Of a DNA stretch of 64,000 bases, positions 50,585 to 60,341 are shown piece after piece (positions within the stretch are counted from its first letter, which is position 1; every line of letters begins with the position of its first letter). The DNA comes from Flavobacteriales bacterium (GTDB lineage Bacteria > Bacteroidota > Bacteroidia > Flavobacteriales > Flavobacteriaceae). Where the stretch lies: assembly GCA_016777325.1 (NCBI GenBank), contig JADHRQ010000002.1:22215-86214 (forward strand), in the 5' to 3' direction. A program made the translations under genes and the position numbers. The notes beneath the pieces are model-generated. The model did not search any database. It worked only from the letters and a program-made list of their open reading frames with translations, and was not told where the DNA came from.

Positions 50585-51342
50585 ACATTATAACATATAA
50601 TGTAAATGGAATTCGCGCAGCAATGAAAAAAGGTTTTGTTGATTGGCTCATTCAAGAATCTCCTGATGTAATATGTATTCAAGAAACTAAGGCAAATAAA
50701 GATCAAGTTGAATTTGATTTAATCGAAAACTTAGGCTATTACACATATTGGTTTTCTGCTCAAAAAAAAGGATATAGTGGAGTGGCTATTTTTTCAAAAA
50801 TAAAACCTAATCATATTGAATATGGTATAGGTATTGATTATATGGACTTTGAAGGAAGAGCACTAAGGATAGATTTTGATGAAGTTTCTATTATGAGCTT
50901 ATACCTTCCATCTGGAACTAATTTAGATAGACTTGAATTCAAATTTAGATTTATGGATGATTTCAAAGAATACATATACTCTTTGAATAATAAATTTCAA
51001 AATCTAGTTATATGTGGTGACTATAATATTTGTCATAATGCAATAGATATTCATGATCCAATAAGAAATAAAAAAGTATCAGGCTTTTTGCCTCAAGAAA
51101 GAGAATGGTTAGATTCATTTTTTGGAGATAGATTTGTTGACTCATTCAGATTTATTAATAAAAATCCACATCAATATAGTTGGTGGAGCTACAGAGCTAA
51201 TTCAAGAGCTAATAATAAAGGGTGGAGAATAGATTATAATATTGTTTCCAAATCTTTGGAGAATAAAATTCTAGATGCTAAAATTTTAAGTGATGTAGTT
51301 CATTCAGATCACTGTCCAGTAAAATTAAAACTCAAGATTTAA
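50581..51342 (+). CDS. xth: Exodeoxyribonuclease III (TTG start overlapping glyS stop)
   Basis: IITYNVNGIRAAMKKGFVDWL, CIQETKANKDQV, ICGDYNICHN, YSWWSYRANSRANNKGWRIDYN. Confidence 0.94.
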   Translation: MNIITYNVNGIRAAMKKGFVDWLIQESPDVICIQETKANKDQVEFDLIENLGYYTYWFSAQKKGYSGVAIFSKIKPNHIEYGIGIDYMDFEGRALRIDFDEVSIMSLYLPSGTNLDRLEFKFRFMDDFKEYIYSLNNKFQNLVICGDYNICHNAIDIHDPIRNKKVSGFLPQEREWLDSFFGDRFVDSFRFINKNPHQYSWWSYRANSRANNKGWRIDYNIVSKSLENKILDAKILSDVVHSDHCPVKLKLKI

Positions 51343-52475
51343 TCTTCAATTAGTTTAAGTGCTTCGTCAATATATGTAAGAACATCTCCCGAAACACCAG
51401 GACCTCCAAGATCAATGTCTCTCAGTCCTAATCTTGTAATAATCAATTCTTTTTCAGGTATCATAATTACATATTGACCTTGATGTCCACTCATTAATGA
51501 AACATTTAAGCCTTTATGTTTTTTTAACCAAAGACCAATTCCATATGCATCAAAATCATCGAGAAAAGGTTTCATAGATGACTTTATAAAAGTAGAATCT
51601 ATAATCTGATTTCCATTCCAATTACCATAATTTAAATACAGCTTTCCTAGTCTTGAAAAATCACGCGCATTTGAATGAAAGCAGCAAAATGATTTTATAT
51701 TTCCTCTTTTTTTACTATCAACTTGCCAGTAAGCATCGTTATCTGGATTTATTTTAGACCAAATTTCATTTTCAAAAAATTTATCAGTTTTAATTCCAGA
51801 AGCTCTTTCAATTAAAATTGATAAAAGTTGAGTATTGCCACTTGAGTAATGATTTTTCTCACCAGGTTTTTCAATAATTGGCTGATTTAACATTAGTTCT
51901 TCAACATCTGAGACAAAATACTGTTTAGCAACAGGGCTAAATGGATCGGAAGTACCTTCATCCCAATCTAATCCAGAAGTCATAGTTGCTAGATCAATAA
52001 CTCGAACATCACTTGCAAATTCTCCTTTAAGTTCAGGGATATAGTCTATAACTTTATCATTAAGACTATTTATGTATCCTAGCTCTAGAGCTTTACCCAT
52101 CATCATTGAAACAAAAGTTTTTGCCATTGAAAAAGAATTTGAAGATGAATTAGACGAATATCCTTTATAATATTTTTCTGCAATAATTGTATCCTTGTGG
52201 ATTACAACATAAGCAACTGTTCCAAATTCCCTATTTATTTCCTCAAATTCATCTGAGAAAGTATCAATTATATTTTCTTTTTCATTCCAAGGAGATTTTT
52301 CATCATTAGCTTCGATAGTTTCATAATCAAAATATTTTAAATCATCAATAGATACTGTAGTTTGACCATTTAAATAAACTACCCGAATACCTTTAATAAA
52401 ATACTCTAGGTTTAAAACATAAACCATAGAGAAAATTATTGCAATAGCTATTGCTAAAATTTTAATTTTTTTCAT
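51339..52475 (-). CDS. Serine hydrolase, beta-lactamase class C family
   Basis: SFSMAKTFVSMMMGKALE (SxxK), YSSGNTQLLSILIERASG, N-terminal TM. Confidence 0.88.
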   Translation of the reverse strand: MKKIKILAIAIAIIFSMVYVLNLEYFIKGIRVVYLNGQTTVSIDDLKYFDYETIEANDEKSPWNEKENIIDTFSDEFEEINREFGTVAYVVIHKDTIIAEKYYKGYSSNSSSNSFSMAKTFVSMMMGKALELGYINSLNDKVIDYIPELKGEFASDVRVIDLATMTSGLDWDEGTSDPFSPVAKQYFVSDVEELMLNQPIIEKPGEKNHYSSGNTQLLSILIERASGIKTDKFFENEIWSKINPDNDAYWQVDSKKRGNIKSFCCFHSNARDFSRLGKLYLNYGNWNGNQIIDSTFIKSSMKPFLDDFDAYGIGLWLKKHKGLNVSLMSGHQGQYVIMIPEKELIITRLGLRDIDLGGPGVSGDVLTYIDEALKLIED

Positions 52476-53740
52476 TTTTTTTCAATTTGCGAATCAACTA
52501 TCTCAGTGAAAGTCTGTTGAGGCTCTAATTCTGGATCTTCTTTCTTTTTTTGAGTAATTGATCCTTGAATCATTATAAGCATTGAGGCAATAATAATTAC
52601 TAGGAGAACTTTTTCATCCACTATAGTGCTTTTTTGAATATCATAATCAGCTATACTCAAGAATAAAAGTATTGTAATTAAACCTCTTGGAGAAAAATAA
52701 AGAAGTGGTTGAGATTCTTCATCATTTATTACAATTGATAGATAAAAATATCTTACACCATACATAATAAGTAAAACTGTTGCTCCAATAATATATGGTT
52801 CAAATTCTATAAAGCTTTCTAATGGTATTGAGAAGCCAAAAAATAAAAAGAAAAAAGTTCTAACTAAAAAAGTTGACTCTGCTGTTAATAAATGAAATTC
52901 ATGAAGATCAGACTTTCCAACTTTATCAGTTTTAATATATCTCTTTAAACTTTTAGGTATAAGGTTTTTAAAGTTTGATAAAAATATTCCAAAAATAAAA
53001 ATTAACACTAATGAGGGAAGTTTTAAGAAATCTTTTCCTATTTCATATGCTAATATTAACAGAGCTAGAATAAGAAAGAACTTAACATGATGTTCAATTC
53101 TTTGAATAAGTTGAAAAAGAAGATATGTAATAGCGATTGAAATTATAATAATTAAAAAAATCTGACCAATTAGGGTAATTATGGGTTCAACTCCAATTAG
53201 AGGTTCACCCTTTTCTGCTTGTCTTATTGAGTAATAAAAAAACATAATTCCAAGTATATCAGAAAATGTTGATTCATAAACTATAAATTCTTTATTCTTT
53301 GTTATTAATCCTGTAGCTGAAGGAATTGCCACAGCACTACTTATTATTGATAAGGGTATTGCATATATAACTGATGTTGGATAAGATAGGCCTATTATTT
53401 CTCCAAAGAATAGACTAACTAAGGCTATGTTAATAACAAGTATTACTAGTGCAGCTAAAAAACCTTTAATTATTATGGCTGTTTTTTCTTTTCTAATCTC
53501 TAATTCAATTGCAGCTTCAAGTACAATAAGTATAAGACCTATAGTTCCAAGAACTGGAACTAGACTGTCTAAAAATTCAAAATTTGAATAACCATAATAA
53601 GATGAAATTGATCTTGCAATAATTCCTGTAAAAACTAGAAGAATTACTGATGGAAACTTTGTTCTTCTTGCAAAAATGTCAAACAAATAAGAGAAAATTA
53701 TCAGTAAAGGAAGAACAATTAAAATTGAGCTAACATCCAT
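52472..53740 (-). CDS. Cation:proton antiporter (CPA superfamily)
   Basis: 12-TM; PLSIISSAVAIPSATGL, YESTFSDILGIMFFY, PRGLITILLFLSI. Confidence 0.88.
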   Translation of the reverse strand: MDVSSILIVLPLLIIFSYLFDIFARRTKFPSVILLVFTGIIARSISSYYGYSNFEFLDSLVPVLGTIGLILIVLEAAIELEIRKEKTAIIIKGFLAALVILVINIALVSLFFGEIIGLSYPTSVIYAIPLSIISSAVAIPSATGLITKNKEFIVYESTFSDILGIMFFYYSIRQAEKGEPLIGVEPIITLIGQIFLIIIISIAITYLLFQLIQRIEHHVKFFLILALLILAYEIGKDFLKLPSLVLIFIFGIFLSNFKNLIPKSLKRYIKTDKVGKSDLHEFHLLTAESTFLVRTFFFLFFGFSIPLESFIEFEPYIIGATVLLIMYGVRYFYLSIVINDEESQPLLYFSPRGLITILLFLSIADYDIQKSTIVDEKVLLVIIIASMLIMIQGSITQKKKEDPELEPQQTFTEIVDSQIEKK

Positions 53741-53852
53741 CCTATTAAATTAATACTATTTAATCAATTTCAGCTATTCTACAATAATTTTTATTATCAA
53801 TATAATTATATAAAAAAAATGTTAATTAGTTTCAAATTATAACAATTGAGTA

Positions 53853-53860
53853 TATATTTG
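53853..53860 (+). promoter_or_regulatory. Candidate -7 promoter element TATATTTG upstream of TonB receptor
   Basis: TAnnTTTG immediately upstream of Fur-like operator. Confidence 0.55.
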
Positions 53861-53862
53861 CA

Positions 53863-53881
53863 ATTTAGAATCATTTTAAAT
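53863..53881. promoter_or_regulatory. 19-bp Fur-like operator ATTTAGAATCATTTTAAAT
   Basis: 9-1-9 near-palindrome; recurs upstream of the porin gene at 56663-56683. Confidence 0.6.
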
Positions 53882-53889
53882 AAGCAAAT

Positions 53890-55953
53890 ATTAAAGCTTC
53901 AATATTAAAATACTTTTTTTGCCTAATTTGTGTTGTATCAGTTAGTTATGGTCAGCATAATAATGATACTATTGACAATACAAAATTAAAGGAAGTTGTA
54001 GTTACAGCCACAAAAACTTTGAGACAATTATCAAATTTACCTTTACCAGTTAAACTCATTTCTAATCAAGAAATCACTAAAAGTAACTCCAGTAGATTGA
54101 GTGATATTTTAGACGATCAATCTGGTATTTTTATTGTTTCAGACTTTGGCGGAGGTAATGGTATTCAGGTTCAAGGTCTAGATTCACAATACACGTTATT
54201 GCTAATTGATGGTTCTCCAATAATTGGAAGACAATCAGGCACACTAGATCTTGATAGAATTTCTATCGGAAATATAGAACAGATAGAAATCATAAAGGGA
54301 AGTTCATCAAGTTTATATGGAACAGATGCTATTGGAGGTGTTGTAAATCTAATAACAACAATGACTAATGATTCAATTTCAGCAGATATTAGTTATAAAT
54401 TTTCATCATTTAATACTAATGATCTTTCTATTAATATTGGTAAAATTTTAAATAAAGGTCATAATCTAAATTTATATTTTAACTCTTTTAATAGTGAGGG
54501 TTATGACTTAAATGATAATCCAGTCCTCAATACAGTTGAACCTTATAAAAGTTATACGGCGTTTCTACGTCACAATTTTAAAAAAAACAAATGGTCATTT
54601 TTTTCTTCATCTAGAATCTACAATGAAAATCAAGATTTTACGCTTGATTTAAATTCATATGGAAGAAACATTATAAATGAATCAAGTGTTAATACATCAA
54701 TTAATTTTCAAAATAATGAGAGTCATAAGTTTGTTTTTGAAAACTATTATACTAATTATAAAAATGATGAAGAATATGATTTAAACCAAAACTCAATAGA
54801 TGAGTCATTTTTTGATCAATCTTTATTTAAATCTGAATTAAGATCAATTTTCAAAAATGATGTAAAAAACACCTTAACCATTGGTTTGGGCTTTTATAGC
54901 GAAACTCTTAAAAGAAATAATTTTTATAAAGATAAAGTATCTCAAAACTCATTTAATTACTTTGTACAATACGAAGGATTTATTTTTAAAAACACAAACT
55001 ATATTTTTGGGGCTAGGTATGACCAGTATGATGAGTATGAATCAGAATTTAGTCCAAGATTCGCAATAAGAACTCAAATTAATGATAATATTTCTTCTAA
55101 AATTTCAATTGGAAAAGGGTTTAAAACACCTGATTTCAGGCAGCTTTATTTTAATTTTTCAAATTCAAATTCAGGTTATTCAGTAATTGGCTTCAATGCA
55201 GCCAAAGAAATAATTTATAACCTTCAGAGTTTAGGTCAAATATCAAATCTCATCATTTCTGAAGAAGAATTTTCAGGTAATTTAAAACCGGAATCATCAA
55301 TAAGTTTCAATCTAGGGTTTAACATAAAGACCTACAAGAATATAATTTTTGATTTAAATTTTTTTAGAAATCAAATACAGAATCTGATTGATTATAAAAT
55401 CATTGCAACCAAGTTAAACGGGCAAAGCATCTTCAGTTATTATAATTTAAATAAAGTATATACTCAAGGAATTGAGCTCAATACTGCATTTAGCCTGTTA
55501 AATGATCTTAAAATTAATTTCGGTTATCAATACCTTGAAGCAAAAGATAATGAAGCAAAAAATCAAATAAAAAAAGGTGAAGTTTTTGCTAGACTAACTC
55601 CAAATTCTCCTGCTTTTCAAATTAAGCCAAAAGATTATTATGGCCTTTACAATCGTTCTAGGCATAATTTAAATCTTAAAATTTCTTATGTAACTAAGAA
55701 TAATTTTGAGGTTTACTTTAAGTCAAAATATAGAAGTAAATATGGTATCTCAGATACTAATGGAAATAACCTATTAGATGATTTTGATGAATTTGTAGAT
55801 TCAAATCTTTTATCTGATATGTCAATTTCTAAAAAATATAAAAATTACAATTTAACATTCGGAGTAGATAATCTGTTTGATTATACGGATCCAGTAAATA
55901 TACCTAATTATCCAGGCAGAATTATTTATTCAAAACTTAACATTAAACTATAA
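53890..55953 (+). CDS. TonB-dependent outer membrane receptor (probable heme/iron), apparent ATT start
   Basis: Track ORF begins at an internal TTG (54019); in-frame upstream codons after TAA (53881-53883) encode a signal peptide (KASILKYFFCLICVVSVSYGQ) and TonB-box-like EVVVTATK; plug RLSDILDDQSGIFIVSDFGGGNGIQVQGLDSQYTLLLIDGSPIIG; C-terminal FGVDNLFDYTDPVNIPNYPGRIIYSKLNIKL. Confidence 0.88.
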   Translation: MKASILKYFFCLICVVSVSYGQHNNDTIDNTKLKEVVVTATKTLRQLSNLPLPVKLISNQEITKSNSSRLSDILDDQSGIFIVSDFGGGNGIQVQGLDSQYTLLLIDGSPIIGRQSGTLDLDRISIGNIEQIEIIKGSSSSLYGTDAIGGVVNLITTMTNDSISADISYKFSSFNTNDLSINIGKILNKGHNLNLYFNSFNSEGYDLNDNPVLNTVEPYKSYTAFLRHNFKKNKWSFFSSSRIYNENQDFTLDLNSYGRNIINESSVNTSINFQNNESHKFVFENYYTNYKNDEEYDLNQNSIDESFFDQSLFKSELRSIFKNDVKNTLTIGLGFYSETLKRNNFYKDKVSQNSFNYFVQYEGFIFKNTNYIFGARYDQYDEYESEFSPRFAIRTQINDNISSKISIGKGFKTPDFRQLYFNFSNSNSGYSVIGFNAAKEIIYNLQSLGQISNLIISEEEFSGNLKPESSISFNLGFNIKTYKNIIFDLNFFRNQIQNLIDYKIIATKLNGQSIFSYYNLNKVYTQGIELNTAFSLLNDLKINFGYQYLEAKDNEAKNQIKKGEVFARLTPNSPAFQIKPKDYYGLYNRSRHNLNLKISYVTKNNFEVYFKSKYRSKYGISDTNGNNLLDDFDEFVDSNLLSDMSISKKYKNYNLTFGVDNLFDYTDPVNIPNYPGRIIYSKLNIKL

Positions 55954-55972
55954 TCACAACCAAATCTTTATT

Positions 55973-56611
55973 ATGAAAACAAACATCTATTTATTATTTT
56001 CTTTTTTATTAATCTTTTCTTCTTGTCAAAAAGAGGATGAAGTTCAACTCTTAAATATTGTATCTGAAAGGTTCGATAATCTTTATGCTCCTCAAAATGG
56101 TGGGGTAGATCAAAGAACTGGTCAATTTTCTCCAATCTCAGGTGAATTTACCAAATTTAATTTTTCAACTGGTCAAGTAACAAATAGCGATACAGACTGG
56201 GATGTTGCATTTAGAGCTACAGATATAATTGTAAACGGTGGTACATCACTTGGAACAATTGATGAGCCTTCTAGAAATGGTAGTGCTGCAGTATATATAG
56301 CAAATGGTACAATGGCTGCTATTACTTCTGTTGATCTTCAATCTTTATCACAAGACGCCGATAGTGGATATGCTATACCCCCAGGAGGAGGAAATGGATG
56401 GTATACATATCAAGGACCTCCAGTAAATCTTATTTCTCCTACACCAGGAAAAATTCTTGTCTTTAGGACTAATGATGGTAAATATGCAAAAATGGAAATC
56501 TTAAGCTATTATAAAAATGCACCTGATAGTCCAGATGCATATACTGACGAATCCAAATACTATACATTTAATTATGTCTATCAACCCAATGAAGGTGAGT
56601 TAGGATTTTAA
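55973..56611 (+). CDS. HmuY family heme-binding lipoprotein
   Basis: Lipobox IFSSC; FTKFNFSTGQVTNSDTDWDVAFRATDIIVNGGTS; follows TonB receptor. Confidence 0.85.
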   Translation: MKTNIYLLFSFLLIFSSCQKEDEVQLLNIVSERFDNLYAPQNGGVDQRTGQFSPISGEFTKFNFSTGQVTNSDTDWDVAFRATDIIVNGGTSLGTIDEPSRNGSAAVYIANGTMAAITSVDLQSLSQDADSGYAIPPGGGNGWYTYQGPPVNLISPTPGKILVFRTNDGKYAKMEILSYYKNAPDSPDAYTDESKYYTFNYVYQPNEGELGF

Positions 56612-56625
56612 AAAAAATCATCACT

Positions 56626-56682
56626 TATTTATAATGATTCTAAGTAATTATTTATATTTGTTATTTAGAATCATTATAAATA
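56626..56682. repeat. 18-bp perfect inverted repeat formed by two Fur-like operators flanking a -7 element
   Basis: TATTTATAATGATTCTAA (56626-56643) is the exact reverse complement of TTAGAATCATTATAAATA (56665-56682); TATATTTG at 56653-56660. Confidence 0.75.
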
Positions 56683-56694
56683 GTAAATGAACAA

Positions 56695-57825
56695 ATGAAA
56701 AAAACAATTTTAACTTTCTTAACTCTAACATTTACTTTTATATCTGCACAGGAAAGTCAGCAACTCAATAGTTATCAGCAGCAGTTTCTAAATTTATCAA
56801 AATTAGAATCTGGACTAACTATTGGCGGATATGGTGAAGTAACTTATAATAACTATGATTCTGGCCCATCTGAATTAGATGTTCAAAGATTAGTAATGTT
56901 ATTTGCTTATAAATTTGACGATAGAGTATCATTCATAACTGAAGTTGAGTATGAGCATGTAAAGGAAGTATATATTGAACAAGCATGGCTAAACTATGCT
57001 TTAACTGATAATACAAATCTTAGAGCAGGATTACTTTTAGTCCCAATGGGTATTGTAAATGAGTATCATGAACCTACAACTTTCAATGGAGTTGAGAGGC
57101 CTAGTCTTGATAACAAAATTGTTCCGACCACATGGAGAGAAATTGGAATGGGTATATCAGGAAGGTTTAATAATCTTAATATGAGATATCAAGCTTATAT
57201 TATGAATGGTCCCTTATCATATGATGGAGTGCACAAATTAAAAGGAACTAATGGACTTCGATCTGGAAGACAAAAAGGTGCAGAGTCAGTTGGAAGTGAT
57301 GCAAATCTTGCAACTAGACTTGATTATTATGGAATTCTGGGATTAAAAGTTGGACTATCATATTATACGGGAAAAACTCAATCTATAGACACTTCATTAA
57401 TTGGATCTCAAGTTGGGTTAAATATGTTTGGATTAGATGCTAGATATGTTAAAAACAATTTTTCAGCTAGATACCAATATATAAACGCAATTCTTTCAGA
57501 CACCAAGCAGTATAATAGTTCATCTGGAAAGGATCTTGGATCTCAAATGGGCGGTTACTATATTGAAGCTGCATATAATGTTCTTCCAATTGGAGCAAGA
57601 CAAAGACTTGACTTATTCCTAAGGTATGAAGATTTGAATCAACACAAGGCTGTTGATGGGATTAAAAAAAATCTTGCATTTCATAGAAAAGAATGGACAT
57701 TTGGAGCTTCATACCATTTATCAAAAGGTTCTGTTTTTAAAATGGATTATCAGTCAAAAGGCACTGCTTTAAATAATAGTGACGCTAAAGGACAATTTAA
57801 TATGGGTGTTGGTATATTTTTCTAG
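56695..57825 (+). CDS. Outer membrane porin (beta-barrel)
   Basis: Signal peptide; IGGYGEVTYNNYDSGPSELDVQRLVMLFAYKFDDRVSFITEVEYEH; alternating amphipathic strands. Confidence 0.82.
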   Translation: MKKTILTFLTLTFTFISAQESQQLNSYQQQFLNLSKLESGLTIGGYGEVTYNNYDSGPSELDVQRLVMLFAYKFDDRVSFITEVEYEHVKEVYIEQAWLNYALTDNTNLRAGLLLVPMGIVNEYHEPTTFNGVERPSLDNKIVPTTWREIGMGISGRFNNLNMRYQAYIMNGPLSYDGVHKLKGTNGLRSGRQKGAESVGSDANLATRLDYYGILGLKVGLSYYTGKTQSIDTSLIGSQVGLNMFGLDARYVKNNFSARYQYINAILSDTKQYNSSSGKDLGSQMGGYYIEAAYNVLPIGARQRLDLFLRYEDLNQHKAVDGIKKNLAFHRKEWTFGASYHLSKGSVFKMDYQSKGTALNNSDAKGQFNMGVGIFF

Positions 57826-57828
57826 ACT

Positions 57829-58335
57829 ATGAAAAAAGCTACTTTTCTAATCTTAGTTTATTTTTTGATTAATTCATCTTTTGCTTTTTCACAGATTAAT
57901 AAAAAGGCAGATAAGGAAATCAAAAAAGTCTTTTCAATTGATAATTATCAAATGGAAAGAGCCATAAACCAAAACTTTGAAGATTTTTTATCCAAAAGAC
58001 TTTTATCAATAATTTCAAACAATCAAAAGATAGGCTATGCATACTTGGGGACTGCCCCAAGTCAAACAAAATATTTTGATTATATAGTTATTTTTGATGA
58101 TAATCTTACTATTCAATCAATCAAAATCTTAGTCTACAGAGAGGACTATGGTGGAGAGATTGGAAGCAAAAGATGGCTTAGTCAATTTAAAGGAAAGGGC
58201 TTAATTGAAAGATTTAAATATAGAAAAAATATTGCTGCAATTTCTGGTGCAACAATATCTGTTAACTCTATTACAGATGCAGTAAATGATATATTATCCT
58301 ACCTTACTTCTTTAAAAACTCAAGGAGTAATTTGA
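57829..58335 (+). CDS. FMN-binding domain extracytoplasmic protein
   Basis: Signal peptide; YREDYGGEIGSKRWLSQFKGK; ISGATISVNSITDAV flavinylation-type SGAT motif. Confidence 0.85.
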   Translation: MKKATFLILVYFLINSSFAFSQINKKADKEIKKVFSIDNYQMERAINQNFEDFLSKRLLSIISNNQKIGYAYLGTAPSQTKYFDYIVIFDDNLTIQSIKILVYREDYGGEIGSKRWLSQFKGKGLIERFKYRKNIAAISGATISVNSITDAVNDILSYLTSLKTQGVI

Positions 58336-58391
58336 TATAGAAGTTTAATTGCTCTTCTCAAAAATTTTCAATAATTTCATAGAAAATCCAA

Positions 58392-59843
58392 ATGAAGTTT
58401 TTGAAAAACAAAATGTCGCTGAGATTGAGAATATTTATCTCAATGATTTTGTTAGTATTTACTGCTACTCTTCTAGTATTGGGTTCAACATATTATCAGT
58501 ATAGAACAGAATCTGATCAATATAACTCTTATAGACAGGAAAGAAAAGAAAGTCAACTTAAAAGACAGATTAACTACATTGTAAATAAATATGATATTTC
58601 AAATAGTTATGACGAGTGGGTTAATTATGAGAATGATTTTGAAGAAATAACCAAGATTCACAGTGTTGAGTATTCTATTTTCACTATTGAAGGATTACCT
58701 CTTTTTTATTCATACCTGCCATTAGAAGTAATCTCAAACGACTATTCTTTAGATATTGATTTTGCAAGCATGTTAGTATCAAATGAAGAGGGAAAGTTTA
58801 CTTCTGAAAATTTAACTGATGTAGGTAAATTTCAATCTTCATACAGTGTCTTGAAAAATGATGCGGGAGAAAAGTATGCAATATTATTTTTTCCATACTT
58901 TCAAGACGTTTCATTTGCTGAGAGTGAATTGAATGTTTTCTTATCAACTTTATACCAGATATACTTTATCATGTTGGTGGTGGCAATCGTTCTTGCTTAT
59001 TTTATCTCAAGGTTTGTTACTAGGTCAATTGAAACAATAAGACTGAAAATTGGACAGACAGGTCTTTTGAAAAAAAATGAAAAAATATATTTAAATAATG
59101 CTACTAAAGAAATAGATAGTTTAGTTAATTCATATAATAAGATGATTGATGATTTGGAGGATAGTGCTGAAAGATTAGCAAAAACTGAAAGGGAACAAGC
59201 GTGGCAAGAAATGGCTAAGCAGGTGGCACACGAAATAAAAAACCCGTTGACACCAATGAGATTAACTGTTCAAAGTTTTCAAAAAAATAATGGCTTAAAT
59301 TCTGATGAAGAAAAACTAAAACTTAATGATTTTTGTGAAACATTAATTGAACAGATTGACACAATGAGTAATGTGGCTACTTCTTTTTCTGATTTTGCAA
59401 CTCTTCCAAAGACACAGCTTGAAAAAACTGATATAGTAGAAGCAACAAAAAAAGTTGTAGAAATTTTTGAACATAATAATATTACTCTTGAAACTTCAAG
59501 TGATAATATTTTTATAAAATTAGATAAAGCCCAATGGATTAGAGTAATGACTAATTTAATTAAAAACAGCATTCAGGCCATTCCTCATAATAGAGAGTCA
59601 AATATAGAAGTTGAAATAAAAGAGACAGCTAAAACTATTAAGGTAATAGTATCAGATAATGGACTTGGTGTTTCCAAAAGTATTAAAGAGAAAATATTTG
59701 AGCCAAAGTTTACTACAAAATCTGATGGAATGGGGTTGGGATTAGGTATTGTAAAAAGTATAATTAGTTCCCACAGAGGAAAAATTTCTTATAAATCAAA
59801 GAATAATAAAGGAACTGTTTTTACAATATCACTTCCTAAATAA
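58392..59843 (+). CDS. Membrane sensor histidine kinase, NtrY-like
   Basis: Two TM flanking a sensor region; AKQVAHEIKNPLTPMRLTVQSF H-box; NLIKNSIQAIP N-box; DGMGLGLGIVKSI G-box. Confidence 0.92.
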   Translation: MKFLKNKMSLRLRIFISMILLVFTATLLVLGSTYYQYRTESDQYNSYRQERKESQLKRQINYIVNKYDISNSYDEWVNYENDFEEITKIHSVEYSIFTIEGLPLFYSYLPLEVISNDYSLDIDFASMLVSNEEGKFTSENLTDVGKFQSSYSVLKNDAGEKYAILFFPYFQDVSFAESELNVFLSTLYQIYFIMLVVAIVLAYFISRFVTRSIETIRLKIGQTGLLKKNEKIYLNNATKEIDSLVNSYNKMIDDLEDSAERLAKTEREQAWQEMAKQVAHEIKNPLTPMRLTVQSFQKNNGLNSDEEKLKLNDFCETLIEQIDTMSNVATSFSDFATLPKTQLEKTDIVEATKKVVEIFEHNNITLETSSDNIFIKLDKAQWIRVMTNLIKNSIQAIPHNRESNIEVEIKETAKTIKVIVSDNGLGVSKSIKEKIFEPKFTTKSDGMGLGLGIVKSIISSHRGKISYKSKNNKGTVFTISLPK

Positions 59844-60254
59844 CTAACAAAATTCGTTGTAAGCTTGGGTAAGATTTTCAGAAATAAGATCTGCTTCTCT
59901 CCCTTCAATATGATGTCTTTCAACCATGTGAACTAATTCACCATCTTTAAATAATGCAATAGATGGAGAAGATGGTGGGAAAGGTAACATTTCTTCCCTA
60001 GCTGTATCTGTTGCTTCAATATCAAAACCAGCAAACACTGTACAAAGGTTATCAGGCTTTATCTTGTTAGATAATGACATAATTACTCCTGGTCTTGCAT
60101 TTCTTGCTGCACATCCACAAACTGAATTAACAACTATTAGAGTTGTCCCTTGTTTAGATAATACTGATTTTACATCATCTGCTGAAGTAAGATCAGAAAA
60201 GCCTGAATCTGTTAATTCGAGTTTCATCGGTTTTACTATTTCTTCTGGATACAT
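59844..60254 (-). CDS. BrxA/BrxB family bacilliredoxin
   Basis: VVNSVCGCAARNARPGV CGC motif; ALFKDGELVHMVERHHIEGREA. Confidence 0.93.
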   Translation of the reverse strand: MYPEEIVKPMKLELTDSGFSDLTSADDVKSVLSKQGTTLIVVNSVCGCAARNARPGVIMSLSNKIKPDNLCTVFAGFDIEATDTAREEMLPFPPSSPSIALFKDGELVHMVERHHIEGREADLISENLTQAYNEFC

Positions 60255-60341
60255 CTTTTTTATTTTCTACAAATATAGAAAGAAACTTAAAAATAAATCT
60301 AGATTAACTTATATTTATCAATCAATTATTATTCTTTAACA

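Noticed and set aside
60064-60339. Plus-strand ORF antisense to the bacilliredoxin gene
   Set aside because: Antisense to a well-supported gene carrying the CGC active site; no family resemblance.
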